Shown: positions 26,451 to 34,503 of the stretch, in pieces
How positions within the stretch are numbered: position 1 is the first letter of the stretch
How the letters are laid out: the number at the start of each line of letters is the position of its first letter
Source: Xylophilus ampelinus
Lineage (GTDB): Bacteria > Pseudomonadota > Gammaproteobacteria > Burkholderiales > Burkholderiaceae_C
Length of the DNA: 59,257 nucleotides
NCBI RefSeq assembly: GCF_901875635.1
Contig: NZ_CABFMN010000094.1
Span: 1-59,257 of the forward strand
Direction of reading: 5' to 3'
Made by a program: the position numbers and the translations under genes
Notes under the pieces: model-generated
Told to the model about the DNA's origin: nothing
Databases searched by the model: none
Seen by the model: the letters and a program-made list of their open reading frames with translations, nothing else

Positions 26451-27689
26451 TCAGTCGCCTTCTGCCGCGGGCTCGCGTGCCGCGCCGCCGGCCAACAGCC
26501 GATCGATCTCTTCGGCCGCATAGCCCGCCTCGGCCAGGATCTCGCGCGTGTTCTCGCCCAGCAGCGGCGCATGCCGGCGTACCGCGGGCGGCGTGTCGGA
26601 CCACGAGCCCGGCACGTTCATCTGCCGGATGCGGCCCTCGCTCGGGTGCTCGATCCACTCGAACATCCCCACGTCGGCCAGGTGCGGGTCGTCCATCAGG
26701 CTGTCGGGCGTGTGCATCGGCGCCACCGGGATGTCGGCCCGGGCCAGCGCCTCCATCCACTCGGCCGTGGTGCGCGTGGCAATCACCTCGGCCACGAAGG
26801 CGTAGAGGGCATCGACGTTGCGCGTGCGGTCGGACATGCGCAGGAAGCGCGGATCCTCGAGCATGTCGCGGCGGCCGAGCATCTCGCAGAAGCTCTTCCA
26901 GTGGCGGTCGATGTAGATCAGCACGCAGATGTGGCCGTCCTTCGTGCACAGCGGCCGGCGGTCCTTGGCTAGCAGCCGCACGTAGCCGGCGTCGGCCAGC
27001 GGAGGGTCGAAGGTCTTGCCGAACATGTGGTCGGAGAGCACGAACTGCGTCATGGTCTCGAACATCGGCACTTCGATGGCCTGGCCGCGGCCGGTCTTCT
27101 CGCGTGCGTAGAGCGCGGCCAGCACGCTGTACACGGCCGTGAGGCCGGTCGTGCGGTCGCACAGGTTGGTGGGCAGGTAGCGCGGCTCGCCGGTGACGCG
27201 GCCCACCAGCGACGGCAGCGCCACCGAGCCCTGGATCAGGTCGTCGAGGGCCGGTTTGCCGGCATAGCGCCCGCCTTCGCCGAAGCCGTAGCAGCCGCAG
27301 TAGACGATGCGCGGGTTCAGGAGCGCCACCTCGTCGTAGCTCAGCCCCAGGCGCGCCATCGAGGCCGGCCGCAGGTTGAACAGGAGCACGTCGGCGCCCT
27401 CGATCAGCCGCTGCAACGCGGCCAGCGCGTCGGGGTGGCGCAGGTCGAGCGCGACGCTGCGCTTGTTGCGGTTGAGCGCCAGGTACATCGGCCCCATGCC
27501 CTTGCTGCGGCTGGGCCCGATGTGGCGCACAGTGTCGCCTTCGGGCGACTCGACCTTGATCACGTCGGCGCCGAAGTCGGCCAGGATCTGCGAGGCAAAG
27601 GGCCCCATCACGACGCCTGTGAGGTCGACGATGCGCACGCCGGCAAGCGGTCCTGCGGGCAGCGGGTGGGAAGGGTCTCGTGGGGTCAT
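26451..27689 (-). CDS. CaiB/BaiF-family CoA-transferase
   Basis: Family III CoA-transferase (412 aa), moving CoA between acids by a covalent aspartyl-CoA. The start is VRIVDLTGVVMGPF, followed by GADVIKVESPEGD and NRNKRSVALDL. The candidate catalytic Asp is in NLCDRTTG. It resembles the 57369-58577 protein more than the others here (shared DDL-QG, SFDPP/TFDPP-type and DRRP segments). The ATG at 27689 overlaps the stop of the upstream SDR by 4 bases; homology does not extend further upstream. Last gene of the operon that starts with the TetR gene. Confidence 0.9.
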   Translation of the reverse strand: MTPRDPSHPLPAGPLAGVRIVDLTGVVMGPFASQILADFGADVIKVESPEGDTVRHIGPSRSKGMGPMYLALNRNKRSVALDLRHPDALAALQRLIEGADVLLFNLRPASMARLGLSYDEVALLNPRIVYCGCYGFGEGGRYAGKPALDDLIQGSVALPSLVGRVTGEPRYLPTNLCDRTTGLTAVYSVLAALYAREKTGRGQAIEVPMFETMTQFVLSDHMFGKTFDPPLADAGYVRLLAKDRRPLCTKDGHICVLIYIDRHWKSFCEMLGRRDMLEDPRFLRMSDRTRNVDALYAFVAEVIATRTTAEWMEALARADIPVAPMHTPDSLMDDPHLADVGMFEWIEHPSEGRIRQMNVPGSWSDTPPAVRRHAPLLGENTREILAEAGYAAEEIDRLLAGGAAREPAAEGD

Positions 27690-28567
27690 GCAGCAGGCGG
27701 CCGGAAGTGGTCGGGCATGCCGGCGGGCCAGAACTCGCCCCACAGCACCATGCCGCCGTCGATGTTGATGGTTTCGCCCGTGATGTACTTGCCCGAGGGG
27801 GCGGTGAGGTAGACCACCGCTTCGGCCACGTCCTGCACGTCGCCGGCGCGCTTCATGGGGTTGGTGCGGAAGAGCCCGTCGACGTGCTCTTCCTTGTAGT
27901 TGTTGAAGCCGTTGCTCTCGATCGCACCGGCGCCGATGCAGTTGACGCGGATGTCGTGCTCGGCCCACTCGACGGCCAGCGTCTTCGACAGCGCGATCAC
28001 GCCGGCCCGCGAGGCCGCGGTGTGTGCCATGCCCGGCAGGCCGCGGTCCACCGCCGCTGCGATGGTGACGATGTTGCCGCCGCGTTTGCCGTCGCGCACC
28101 CAGCGCTTGGCGGCGGCCTGCATCATGTACCAGGTGCCGTTGAGGTTGGTGTCGATGACCGCGTTCCAGCCCTTCTCGGTGAAGTCCATCGCGTGCGCCG
28201 CGAACTGGCCGCCGGCGTTGTTGATCAGCACGTCCAGGCCGCCAAAGCGCCGCCACACGGCTTCGAAGAGGGCTTCGACCTGCTCGGGGTCGCGGATGCT
28301 CATCGGGAAGGCCAGAACCTCACGGCCGCCGCCGAGCGTGCGCAACTGCTCGGCGCAGCGCTCCAGCGCATCGGCCTTGCGGCCGCAGATGGCCAGCGTG
28401 GCTCCGAGGCGGGCATACAGGAAGGCGATGGCCTTGCCGATGCCGCTGCCGGCGCCGGACACGAGCACCACCTTGCCGGCGAAGAGATCGTCGCGGTAGA
28501 CCGTGGGCAACTCGGCCAGCGCGCGGTCGCCGGGGCCGAAGCGGGGTTGCTCTTCGGCGGCAGTCAT
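27686..28567 (-). CDS. PECR-like SDR (enoyl-CoA reductase type), copy A
   Basis: SDR protein (293 aa) of the peroxisomal trans-2-enoyl-CoA reductase / 2,4-dienoyl-CoA reductase group. It keeps the cofactor motif SGAGSGIGKA and NNAGGQF. The YxxxK motif is replaced in the segment GMAHTAASRAG, as in vertebrate PECR (HSGAARAG). This suggests reduction of a 2-enoyl- or dienoyl-CoA instead of alcohol oxidation. The C-terminal extension after INIDGG (LWGEFWPAGMPDHF) is shared with copy B. ATG overlaps of 4 bases link it to both neighbours. Cofactor and direction are inferred. Confidence 0.85.
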   Translation of the reverse strand: MTAAEEQPRFGPGDRALAELPTVYRDDLFAGKVVLVSGAGSGIGKAIAFLYARLGATLAICGRKADALERCAEQLRTLGGGREVLAFPMSIRDPEQVEALFEAVWRRFGGLDVLINNAGGQFAAHAMDFTEKGWNAVIDTNLNGTWYMMQAAAKRWVRDGKRGGNIVTIAAAVDRGLPGMAHTAASRAGVIALSKTLAVEWAEHDIRVNCIGAGAIESNGFNNYKEEHVDGLFRTNPMKRAGDVQDVAEAVVYLTAPSGKYITGETINIDGGMVLWGEFWPAGMPDHFRPPAA

Positions 28568-29469
28568 GCCGTCTCCTCTGCGCTGAAGTAGGCCGGCTTG
28601 GGGATGGTCCACAGCTCGCCCCAGAGGATGCCGCCACCATCGACGTTGAGCAGCTCGCCGTTGACGAATTCGCCGCTCGGGCCCGTGAGGTAGACCACCG
28701 CGTTGGCGATGTCCTGCACGTTGCCGTGGCGCAGCATCGGGTTGCCGCGCGAGAACTTGGCCCGCGCCTCGGGCGAGTAGGCCGCGAAGCCACTGCTCTC
28801 GATGACGCCGGGCGCCACGCAGTTGACGCGGATACCGTAGGGCGCCCACTCCACCGCCACCGTCTTGGACAGGTAGGTGACGGCGGCGCGCGCCGCGCAG
28901 CTGTGCGCCACACCAGGAAAGCCGCGCTGGAAGGTGAGCACGATGTTGACGATGCTGCCCGGCTGGCCTGCGTCGCGCCAGCGCCTGGCGGCCTCGTGCA
29001 TCATGAACCATGTGCCGTTGAGGTTGTTGTCGACCACCGCCTTCCAGCCCTTGGGGCTGATGTCCAGCGCGGCTTTCGGAAACTGGCCGCCGGCGTTGTT
29101 GACCTGCACGTCCAGGCGGCCGAAGTGCTGGTAGGTGGCGTCGAACAGCGCTGCGATGGCCTCGGTGTGGCGGATGTCGGTGGGCTGCACCAGCACGTCG
29201 GGGCTGCCCAGCCGGCGCAGCCAGCGTTCGCAGGCCTCGAGCTTGGCGCGGTCGCGGCCGCAGATGACAAGCCGTGCGCCCAGCCGCGCGTAGAGGAAGG
29301 CGATGGCCTTGCCGATGCCGCTGCCGGCGCCGGAGACCATCACGACCAGGCCGTCGCAGAGGCCGGGCTGGTAGACGAGCGGCAGTGCGGCCAGCGCAGC
29401 GTCGTCGAATCCGAACGATGGGGCTTCTTCCTGAATCAAGGCTTCATCCTCGTCGTCACATGCCGGCAT
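28564..29469 (-). CDS. PECR-like SDR (enoyl-CoA reductase type), copy B
   Basis: SDR protein (301 aa) paralogous to copy A directly downstream, with the same SGAGSGIGKAIAFLYARLGA cofactor region, NNAGGQFPKAALD, and VAHSCAARAAV in place of YxxxK. An acidic leader (DDEDEALIQEEA) precedes the Rossmann fold. The start at 29469 overlaps the ETF:quinone oxidoreductase 3' end by 14 bases; no other ATG suits the fold. Two PECR-type reductases side by side suggest different chain positions or a heteromer. The tail has the conserved LWGELWTIPKPAYF. Confidence 0.84.
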   Translation of the reverse strand: MPACDDEDEALIQEEAPSFGFDDAALAALPLVYQPGLCDGLVVMVSGAGSGIGKAIAFLYARLGARLVICGRDRAKLEACERWLRRLGSPDVLVQPTDIRHTEAIAALFDATYQHFGRLDVQVNNAGGQFPKAALDISPKGWKAVVDNNLNGTWFMMHEAARRWRDAGQPGSIVNIVLTFQRGFPGVAHSCAARAAVTYLSKTVAVEWAPYGIRVNCVAPGVIESSGFAAYSPEARAKFSRGNPMLRHGNVQDIANAVVYLTGPSGEFVNGELLNVDGGGILWGELWTIPKPAYFSAEETA

Positions 29470-31135
29470 AGACCGGGCCGCCGCCGCCCTCGGGCGTGAC
29501 CCAGACGATGTTCTGCGTCGGGTCCTTGATGTCGCAGGTCTTGCAGTGCACGCAGTTCTGCGCGTTGATCTGCAGCCGCCGCGGGCCGCCGGCCTCTTCG
29601 ACGAACTCGTACACCCCGGCCGGGCAGTAGCGCGTCTCGGGCCCAGCGAAGCGCTTCAGGTTCACCGCCACGGGCACCGAGGCATTCTTCAGCGTCAGGT
29701 GCGCGGGCTGGTTCTCTTCGTGGTTGGTGTTGCTCAGGAACACCGAGCCCAGTCGGTCGAAGCTGATCACGCCGTCCGGCTTGGGGTAGGCGATCGGTGT
29801 GGCCTGGTCGGCCGGCAGCAGCGTTTCGTGGTCGCGTTGGCTCGCGTGCAGCGTCCACGGCGGGCTCGTGATGCCGAGCTTGGGCAGCAGCCACTGCTCG
29901 ATGCCCGTCATCAGCTGCCCCGTGAGCTTGCCCTTCTTGAACCACAGCTTGAAGTTGCGCGTCTGCTTCAGCTCGTCGTGCAGCCAGCTGGCGGCGAAGG
30001 CTTCGGGGTAGGCGCTCAACTCGTCGCGTTGTCGCCCCGCGGTAAGCGCCGCGGCCAGGGCCTCGGCGCACAGCATGCCGCTCTTGATGGCGGCGTGGCT
30101 GCCCTTGATGCGCGCCGCATTCAGGTAGCCGGCATCGCAGCCCACCAGCGCGCCGCCCGGGAACACCGTCTTGGGCAGCGCCTGCGGCGTGCCGTTGTTG
30201 ATGGCGCGCGCACCGTAGGCCAGGCGCTTGCCGCCTTCGATGTGGGCGCGGATCGCCGGATGGGTCTTCCAGCGCTGCATCTCCTCGAACGGGCTCAGGT
30301 GCGGGTTGCGGTAATCGAGCCCGATCACGAAGCCCAGCGTCACCTTGTTGTCCGACAGGTGGTACAGGAATCCACCGCCGAAGGTGTCGTCGGTCATCGG
30401 CCAGCCGGCGGTGTGCACCACGCGGCCGGGCTGGGCGCGCTGCGGATCGATCTCCCACAGCTCCTTGATGCCGATGGCGAAGCTCTGCGGGTCGCGACCC
30501 TCGTCGAGGCGGTAGCGCGCGATGAGCTGCTTGCCCAGGTGCCCGCGCGCGCCCTCGGCGAACACCGTGTACTTGCCCACCAGTTCCATGCCGAGCTGGA
30601 ACGCATCACCGGGCTCGCCGCTCTTGCCGATGCCCATGTTACCGGTGGCCACGCCGCGCACCGCGCCCTGCTCGTCGTGGAGCACCTCGGCGGCAGCGAA
30701 GCCCGGGAAGATCTCCACGCCCAGGGCCTCGGCCTGCTGGGCCAGCCAGCGCACCACGTTGCCGAGCGAGACCACGTAGCAGCCGTGGTTGTGCAGGTTG
30801 CGCGGCACCAGCCAGTCGGGCGTGCGCCGGCTCCCGGTGGGCGACAGGAACAGCACGTCGTCGCCGGTCACCGGCTGCAGCAACGGGGCGTCGCGCGCCT
30901 TCCAGTCAGGCAGCAGCTCGGTGATGGCGCGCGGGTCCATCACCGCACCGGACAGGATGTGCGCGCCGGGTTCCGAGCCCTTCTCGATGACGACGACCGA
31001 TGCCTCGGGTTGTAGCTGCTTGAGACGGATTGCCGCGGCCAGCCCGGCCGGGCCGGCGCCGACCACGACGACGTCGTATTCCATGGCCTCGCGCGGGCCG
31101 TAACGCTCGATGAGTTCCTGTGTGTTCACTGGCAT
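29456..31135 (-). CDS. electron-transfer flavoprotein:ubiquinone oxidoreductase
   Basis: ETF-QO (559 aa, normal length), the inner-membrane FAD and 4Fe-4S protein that takes electrons from acyl-CoA dehydrogenases via ETF and reduces ubiquinone. The FAD motif VVGAGPAGLAAAIRLK is near residue 25. The C-terminal cluster ligands are visible: one Cys in RYCPAGVYE and three in NCVHCKTCDIKDP. It sits in the TetR-led operon, between a MaoC gene and two enoyl-CoA-reductase-like SDRs. No etfA or etfB gene is in the window, so the ETF itself must come from elsewhere. Confidence 0.95.
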   Translation of the reverse strand: MPVNTQELIERYGPREAMEYDVVVVGAGPAGLAAAIRLKQLQPEASVVVIEKGSEPGAHILSGAVMDPRAITELLPDWKARDAPLLQPVTGDDVLFLSPTGSRRTPDWLVPRNLHNHGCYVVSLGNVVRWLAQQAEALGVEIFPGFAAAEVLHDEQGAVRGVATGNMGIGKSGEPGDAFQLGMELVGKYTVFAEGARGHLGKQLIARYRLDEGRDPQSFAIGIKELWEIDPQRAQPGRVVHTAGWPMTDDTFGGGFLYHLSDNKVTLGFVIGLDYRNPHLSPFEEMQRWKTHPAIRAHIEGGKRLAYGARAINNGTPQALPKTVFPGGALVGCDAGYLNAARIKGSHAAIKSGMLCAEALAAALTAGRQRDELSAYPEAFAASWLHDELKQTRNFKLWFKKGKLTGQLMTGIEQWLLPKLGITSPPWTLHASQRDHETLLPADQATPIAYPKPDGVISFDRLGSVFLSNTNHEENQPAHLTLKNASVPVAVNLKRFAGPETRYCPAGVYEFVEEAGGPRRLQINAQNCVHCKTCDIKDPTQNIVWVTPEGGGGPVYAGM

Positions 31136-31168
31136 GGCCCGCGCACGCCGCTGCGTGCGCGCTTTCGT

Positions 31169-31675
31169 TCAGCTTGTGGATGGGGGGACGGGCGGCGCGC
31201 GGTCTGGCGCCATGCCGCGCCGGTAGACCAGCAGCGTGCGCTTGAAGATGCAAACGACCACGCCGTCCTGGTTGAAGCCTTCGGTCGCCACGCTCACCAC
31301 GCCGAGGTTCGGGCGCGACTTCGATTCGCGCATTTCGAGCACCGTGGAGCGTGCATAGATCGTGTCGCCCTCGAACACCGGGTTCGGCAGGCGCACCTCG
31401 TCCCAGCCAAGATTGGCGAAGACGTTGTACGAGACGTCGATGACCGACTGGCCGGTGACCAGGGCCAACGTGAAGCACGAGTTCACCAGCGGCTTGCCGA
31501 ACTCGGTCTTGGCGGCGTAGTGCGCGTCGAAGTGGACGTTGGCCACGTTCTGCGTCAGCAGCGTGAACCAGATGTTGTCGTGCTGGGTGACGGTGCGGCC
31601 CAGCGGATGGCGGTATTCGTCGCCGACCTCGAAGTCCTCGAAGAAGCGCCCCTGCCAACCCGGCTTCACACTCAC
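31169..31675 (-). CDS. MaoC-like hydratase, mesaconyl-CoA-hydratase type
   Basis: Single hotdog protein (168 aa) with HFDAHYAAKTEFGKPLVNS, the arrangement seen in MaoC relatives that act on mesaconyl- or methylmalyl-CoA. The usual Asp of the hydratase motif is not obvious (QNVANVHFD). It starts with GTG at 31675; the ribosome site GGAG overlaps the TetR stop codon 6 bases upstream, so the two genes are coupled. Its place before ETF-QO suggests hydration in the same beta-oxidation-like route. Confidence 0.84.
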   Translation of the reverse strand: MSVKPGWQGRFFEDFEVGDEYRHPLGRTVTQHDNIWFTLLTQNVANVHFDAHYAAKTEFGKPLVNSCFTLALVTGQSVIDVSYNVFANLGWDEVRLPNPVFEGDTIYARSTVLEMRESKSRPNLGVVSVATEGFNQDGVVVCIFKRTLLVYRRGMAPDRAPPVPPSTS

Positions 31676-31681
31676 CGCGGA

Positions 31682-32305
31682 TTACTCCTTCACGAAGGTG
31701 CCGTCGAACACGATCGTGGTGATCTGTTCGACGAAGTCGTCGAAGGAACCCTTCTGCGGGTTGTACCACTCGACCGTCCAGTTCAGCGCGCCGATCACGA
31801 ACAGGCGGGCAATGGTGGCCCCGATGTCGCGGCGCAACTCGCCCCGCTGCAACGCTTCGTCGAGCAGCGCATCCCAGTAGTCGGCGTAGTCGCGCCGCAC
31901 CTTGCGGTGGCGGTTCTTCGCCGCCGGTGGAATCTGGCCGTAGATGCGGATGTTGGCCGACGTGAAGTCGCCGTGGTGCAGAAGCCCCCAGAGATGCCCC
32001 TCGATGGCCGCGGCCACCTTCTTGCGCGCGGTGGCACCCTGGGGCAGGGCCTCCACCCGCTCGCGCACCGCCTTGGCGACCGCGAGAATGCCCTTGTCCA
32101 GCACCTCGCCCAGGATCTGCTCCTTCGACTCGAAGTGGTAGTAGATGCTGCCGGCCTTGATGCCCGCCGCGTCGGCCACTTCGCGCAGCGTCGTCGCCGC
32201 GTAGCCGTGGTGGCGAAACAGCCGCGATGCCTCGAGCAGGATGCGCTCGCGCGTGGCGGTGTCGACCTCCGCGCTTGCGGTGCCTTCACGAGTCTTGGTG
32301 GCCAT
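31682..32305 (-). CDS. TetR/AcrR-family transcriptional regulator
   Basis: TetR-type repressor (207 aa). The N-terminal helix-turn-helix spans about residues 17-63 (TRERILLEAS to GSIYYHFESKEQIL). The ligand domain follows and ends TTIVFDGTFVKE. It is the first gene of the minus operon (MaoC, ETF-QO, SDRs, CoA-transferase) and is divergent from the acyl-CoA dehydrogenase at 32536. The 230-base gap between them contains a candidate operator at 32381-32403 that recurs at 36750-36772. It probably represses its own operon, the divergent one and the carboxylase operon, and is released by an acyl-CoA, as in FadR/PsrA/AtuR-type systems. Confidence 0.92.
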   Translation of the reverse strand: MATKTREGTASAEVDTATRERILLEASRLFRHHGYAATTLREVADAAGIKAGSIYYHFESKEQILGEVLDKGILAVAKAVRERVEALPQGATARKKVAAAIEGHLWGLLHHGDFTSANIRIYGQIPPAAKNRHRKVRRDYADYWDALLDEALQRGELRRDIGATIARLFVIGALNWTVEWYNPQKGSFDDFVEQITTIVFDGTFVKE

Positions 32306-32380
32306 GTTCGAAGGTTGGGCAGGTTACAAACGAAGCAGGCATTCTAGCGGTGCAAGCGGCGACGCCTTTCTCTGGGTGTG

Positions 32381-32403
32381 CGGCTAACTAACGTCTGTTC
32401 GAC
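32381..32403. promoter_or_regulatory. operator candidate, repeated at 36750-36772
   Basis: A 23-bp element identical in 22 of 23 bases to the one at 36750-36772. Inside it, AACtaACGTctGTT (32386-32399) is an inverted repeat of AACnnACGTnnGTT form. It lies 76 bases upstream of the TetR start and 137 bases upstream of the divergent dehydrogenase start. An extended -10-like TGCTATCAT follows at 32406-32414, so a bound regulator would overlap the -35 region of the plus-strand promoter. Confidence 0.68.
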
Positions 32404-32535
32404 AATGCTATCATGGCGCTTGAGTCCTGCCAATCGGAGGTGCAAGGCACGCGCCGACGCGCGAGTGCGCGGCAACTGCGTCCCTCGGCGGCAGGTCGGC
32501 GCCAGTCCATCGATCACAGCCCTCAGGAGTTCCGC

Positions 32536-33702
32536 ATGCTGCTCAACGAAGACCAGATCGCGCTGCGCGACGTCGCCCGCCGCTTTGCCCGCGAGAAGCT
32601 CAAGCCCCGTTACCAGGCGCGCGAAGCCGAGTCCGGCTTCGACCGCGGGCTGATGAAGGAGATCGGTGCGCTCGGGCTGATCGGAGTGGACCTGCCGGAG
32701 GAGTACGGGGGCCTCGGGTTGAGCGGTGTCACCTCGGGCGTCATCACCGAGGAGATGGCGTATGGCGACTTCAACATCAGCTACCTGCAACTGCTCGGCT
32801 CGCTGATGGGCGCCATCGTCCACCGCAACGCCAACCCCGAACTGGCGCGCCACTGGAACTCCAGGCTCGTTGCCGGGGAGGCCATCATCGGCCTCGGGCT
32901 GACGGAACCACGCGGAGGCTCCGACGCCGCCAACCTGCAACTCAAGGCCAAGCGCGACGGCAAGCACTTCGTGCTGTCGGGCGAGAAGACCTCGATCACC
33001 TTCTCCGACCAGTGCGACGCGATGATCCTATTCGCGCGCACCGGCGCCGCCGACGCGGGCGCACGCGGCATCAGCGCCTTCCTGGTGCCGATGGACCTGC
33101 CCGGCATCCAACGCACGCGCTTCAACGACGTGGGCAGCAAGATCATCGGCCGCGGCTCGGTGTTCTTCGACGAGGTGCGCGTCCCGGCCGAGAACATGAT
33201 GGGCGCCGAGGGCAAGGGCTTCACACAGGTGATGCAGGGCTTCGACTTCAGTCGCATCCTGATCGCACTGCAGTGTCTGGGCGCGGCGCAGGCCTCGATC
33301 GACGAGACCTGGGCGTACGTGAAGGAGCGCCAGGCCATGGGCGCGCCGCTGGTGCAGTACCAGGGCGTGTCGTTCCCGATCGTCGAGTTCGAGACCCTGA
33401 TCGCGGCGTGTCGCCAGCTGAGCTATCACGCGCTGGCGCTGCGCGATGCCGGGCAGCCGCACACCGCCGAGGCGGCGATGGTCAAGTGGATGGGCCCCAA
33501 GACCTCGTTCGACGCCATCCACCAGTGCATCCTGACCTTCGGCCACTACGGCTGGAGCATGGACCTGCCGCACCAGCAGCGCCTGCGCGACGTGATGGGC
33601 CTGGAGATCGGCGACGGCACCGCGCAGGTGATGAAGCTCATCGTCGCGCGCGAGCGCGCTGGGCGCATGGCGGTGCAGTACGCGGCGGAGAACCGCAAGT
33701 GA
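32536..33702 (+). CDS. acyl-CoA dehydrogenase, possibly cyclohexanecarboxyl-CoA type
   Basis: Acyl-CoA dehydrogenase (388 aa) with AGGAG at 32525-32529 before the ATG at 32536. Motifs are LTEPRGGSDAAN and VFFDEVRVPAEN. It differs from the other dehydrogenases here: the catalytic position reads IGDGTAQVM, with Asp in place of Glu, and helix G (FDFSRIL) has no Glu-Arg pair. From memory the overall sequence resembles proteins annotated as AliB-type cyclohexanecarboxyl-CoA dehydrogenases; this needs an alignment. First gene of the plus-strand operon controlled from the 32381 operator. Its stop overlaps the next start (GTGA). Confidence 0.88.
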   Translation: MLLNEDQIALRDVARRFAREKLKPRYQAREAESGFDRGLMKEIGALGLIGVDLPEEYGGLGLSGVTSGVITEEMAYGDFNISYLQLLGSLMGAIVHRNANPELARHWNSRLVAGEAIIGLGLTEPRGGSDAANLQLKAKRDGKHFVLSGEKTSITFSDQCDAMILFARTGAADAGARGISAFLVPMDLPGIQRTRFNDVGSKIIGRGSVFFDEVRVPAENMMGAEGKGFTQVMQGFDFSRILIALQCLGAAQASIDETWAYVKERQAMGAPLVQYQGVSFPIVEFETLIAACRQLSYHALALRDAGQPHTAEAAMVKWMGPKTSFDAIHQCILTFGHYGWSMDLPHQQRLRDVMGLEIGDGTAQVMKLIVARERAGRMAVQYAAENRK

Positions 33703-34487
33703 GCGGCGCCAGCCCGGTATGGGTAGGCCGCGACGGCGCGGTGGGCGTCATCGAGCTGGCGCGGCCCGACAAGTTCAATTGCCTGTCGTTGTCGGTTCAT
33801 GGCGCGATTGCGGCCGCGCTCGACGAGTTCGAGGCGCCGGGTTCGGGGGTCCGGGCGGTGCTCATTCGCGCCCAGGGCAAGCACTTCTGCACCGGCGCCG
33901 ACCTCGATGAAGTCAAGCGCCTGCGAAGCCACCCCGCCGATGTCGAGCACTTCATCCGCTACGGTCACGTGGTGTTGCAGCGCCTGGAGGAAAGCCCGTT
34001 GCCGGTGGTGGCCGCCTGCCAGGGCCTGGCACTGGCCGGCGGCAGCGAGCTGATGCTGGCCTGCGACGTGGTCTTCGCATCGAGCGACTTCAAGATCGGC
34101 GACCAGCACGCGCAATACGGCCTGGTGCCGGGCTGGGGCGGCTCGCAGCGGCTGCCACGCATCGTGGGCCTGCGACGCGCGCTCGATCTCTTCTTCAACG
34201 CACGCTGGATCGATGCGCCCACGGCGCTGGCCTGGGGCCTGGTGAACTACGTCGTCGAGCCCGACAAGCTGGCCGACGCCTCGATGGCCTACTGCACCCA
34301 GCTTGCCTCGCGCAGCCGCATCGGCCTGGCGACGATGAAGCGCCTGGCACGTCAGGGTCTCGATCGGCCGCTGAACGAAGGCCTCGAAATGGAGCAGGTG
34401 CAGATCTCGCGCGAACTGCTCAACGACGATGTCTCCGAGGGACTGGCCGCCTTCGAGGCGCGCCGGCCGCCGGTCTTCAAGGCCTGA
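33699..34487 (+). CDS. enoyl-CoA hydratase/isomerase family protein
   Basis: Crotonase-fold protein (262 aa) starting with GTG at 33699, overlapping the dehydrogenase stop by 4 bases. The oxyanion segment is FCTGADLDE. The first catalytic Glu is kept in LAGGSELMLACD. The second position reads DQHAQYGLVPGWGG, with His where hydratases have Glu. One retained Glu fits an isomerase, a special hydratase or a C-C bond enzyme; the fold alone does not decide. Followed after 16 bases by the HMG-CoA-lyase-like gene. Confidence 0.9.
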   Translation: MSGASPVWVGRDGAVGVIELARPDKFNCLSLSVHGAIAAALDEFEAPGSGVRAVLIRAQGKHFCTGADLDEVKRLRSHPADVEHFIRYGHVVLQRLEESPLPVVAACQGLALAGGSELMLACDVVFASSDFKIGDQHAQYGLVPGWGGSQRLPRIVGLRRALDLFFNARWIDAPTALAWGLVNYVVEPDKLADASMAYCTQLASRSRIGLATMKRLARQGLDRPLNEGLEMEQVQISRELLNDDVSEGLAAFEARRPPVFKA

Positions 34488-34503
34488 ACGAGGAGCCGCA
34501 CCC

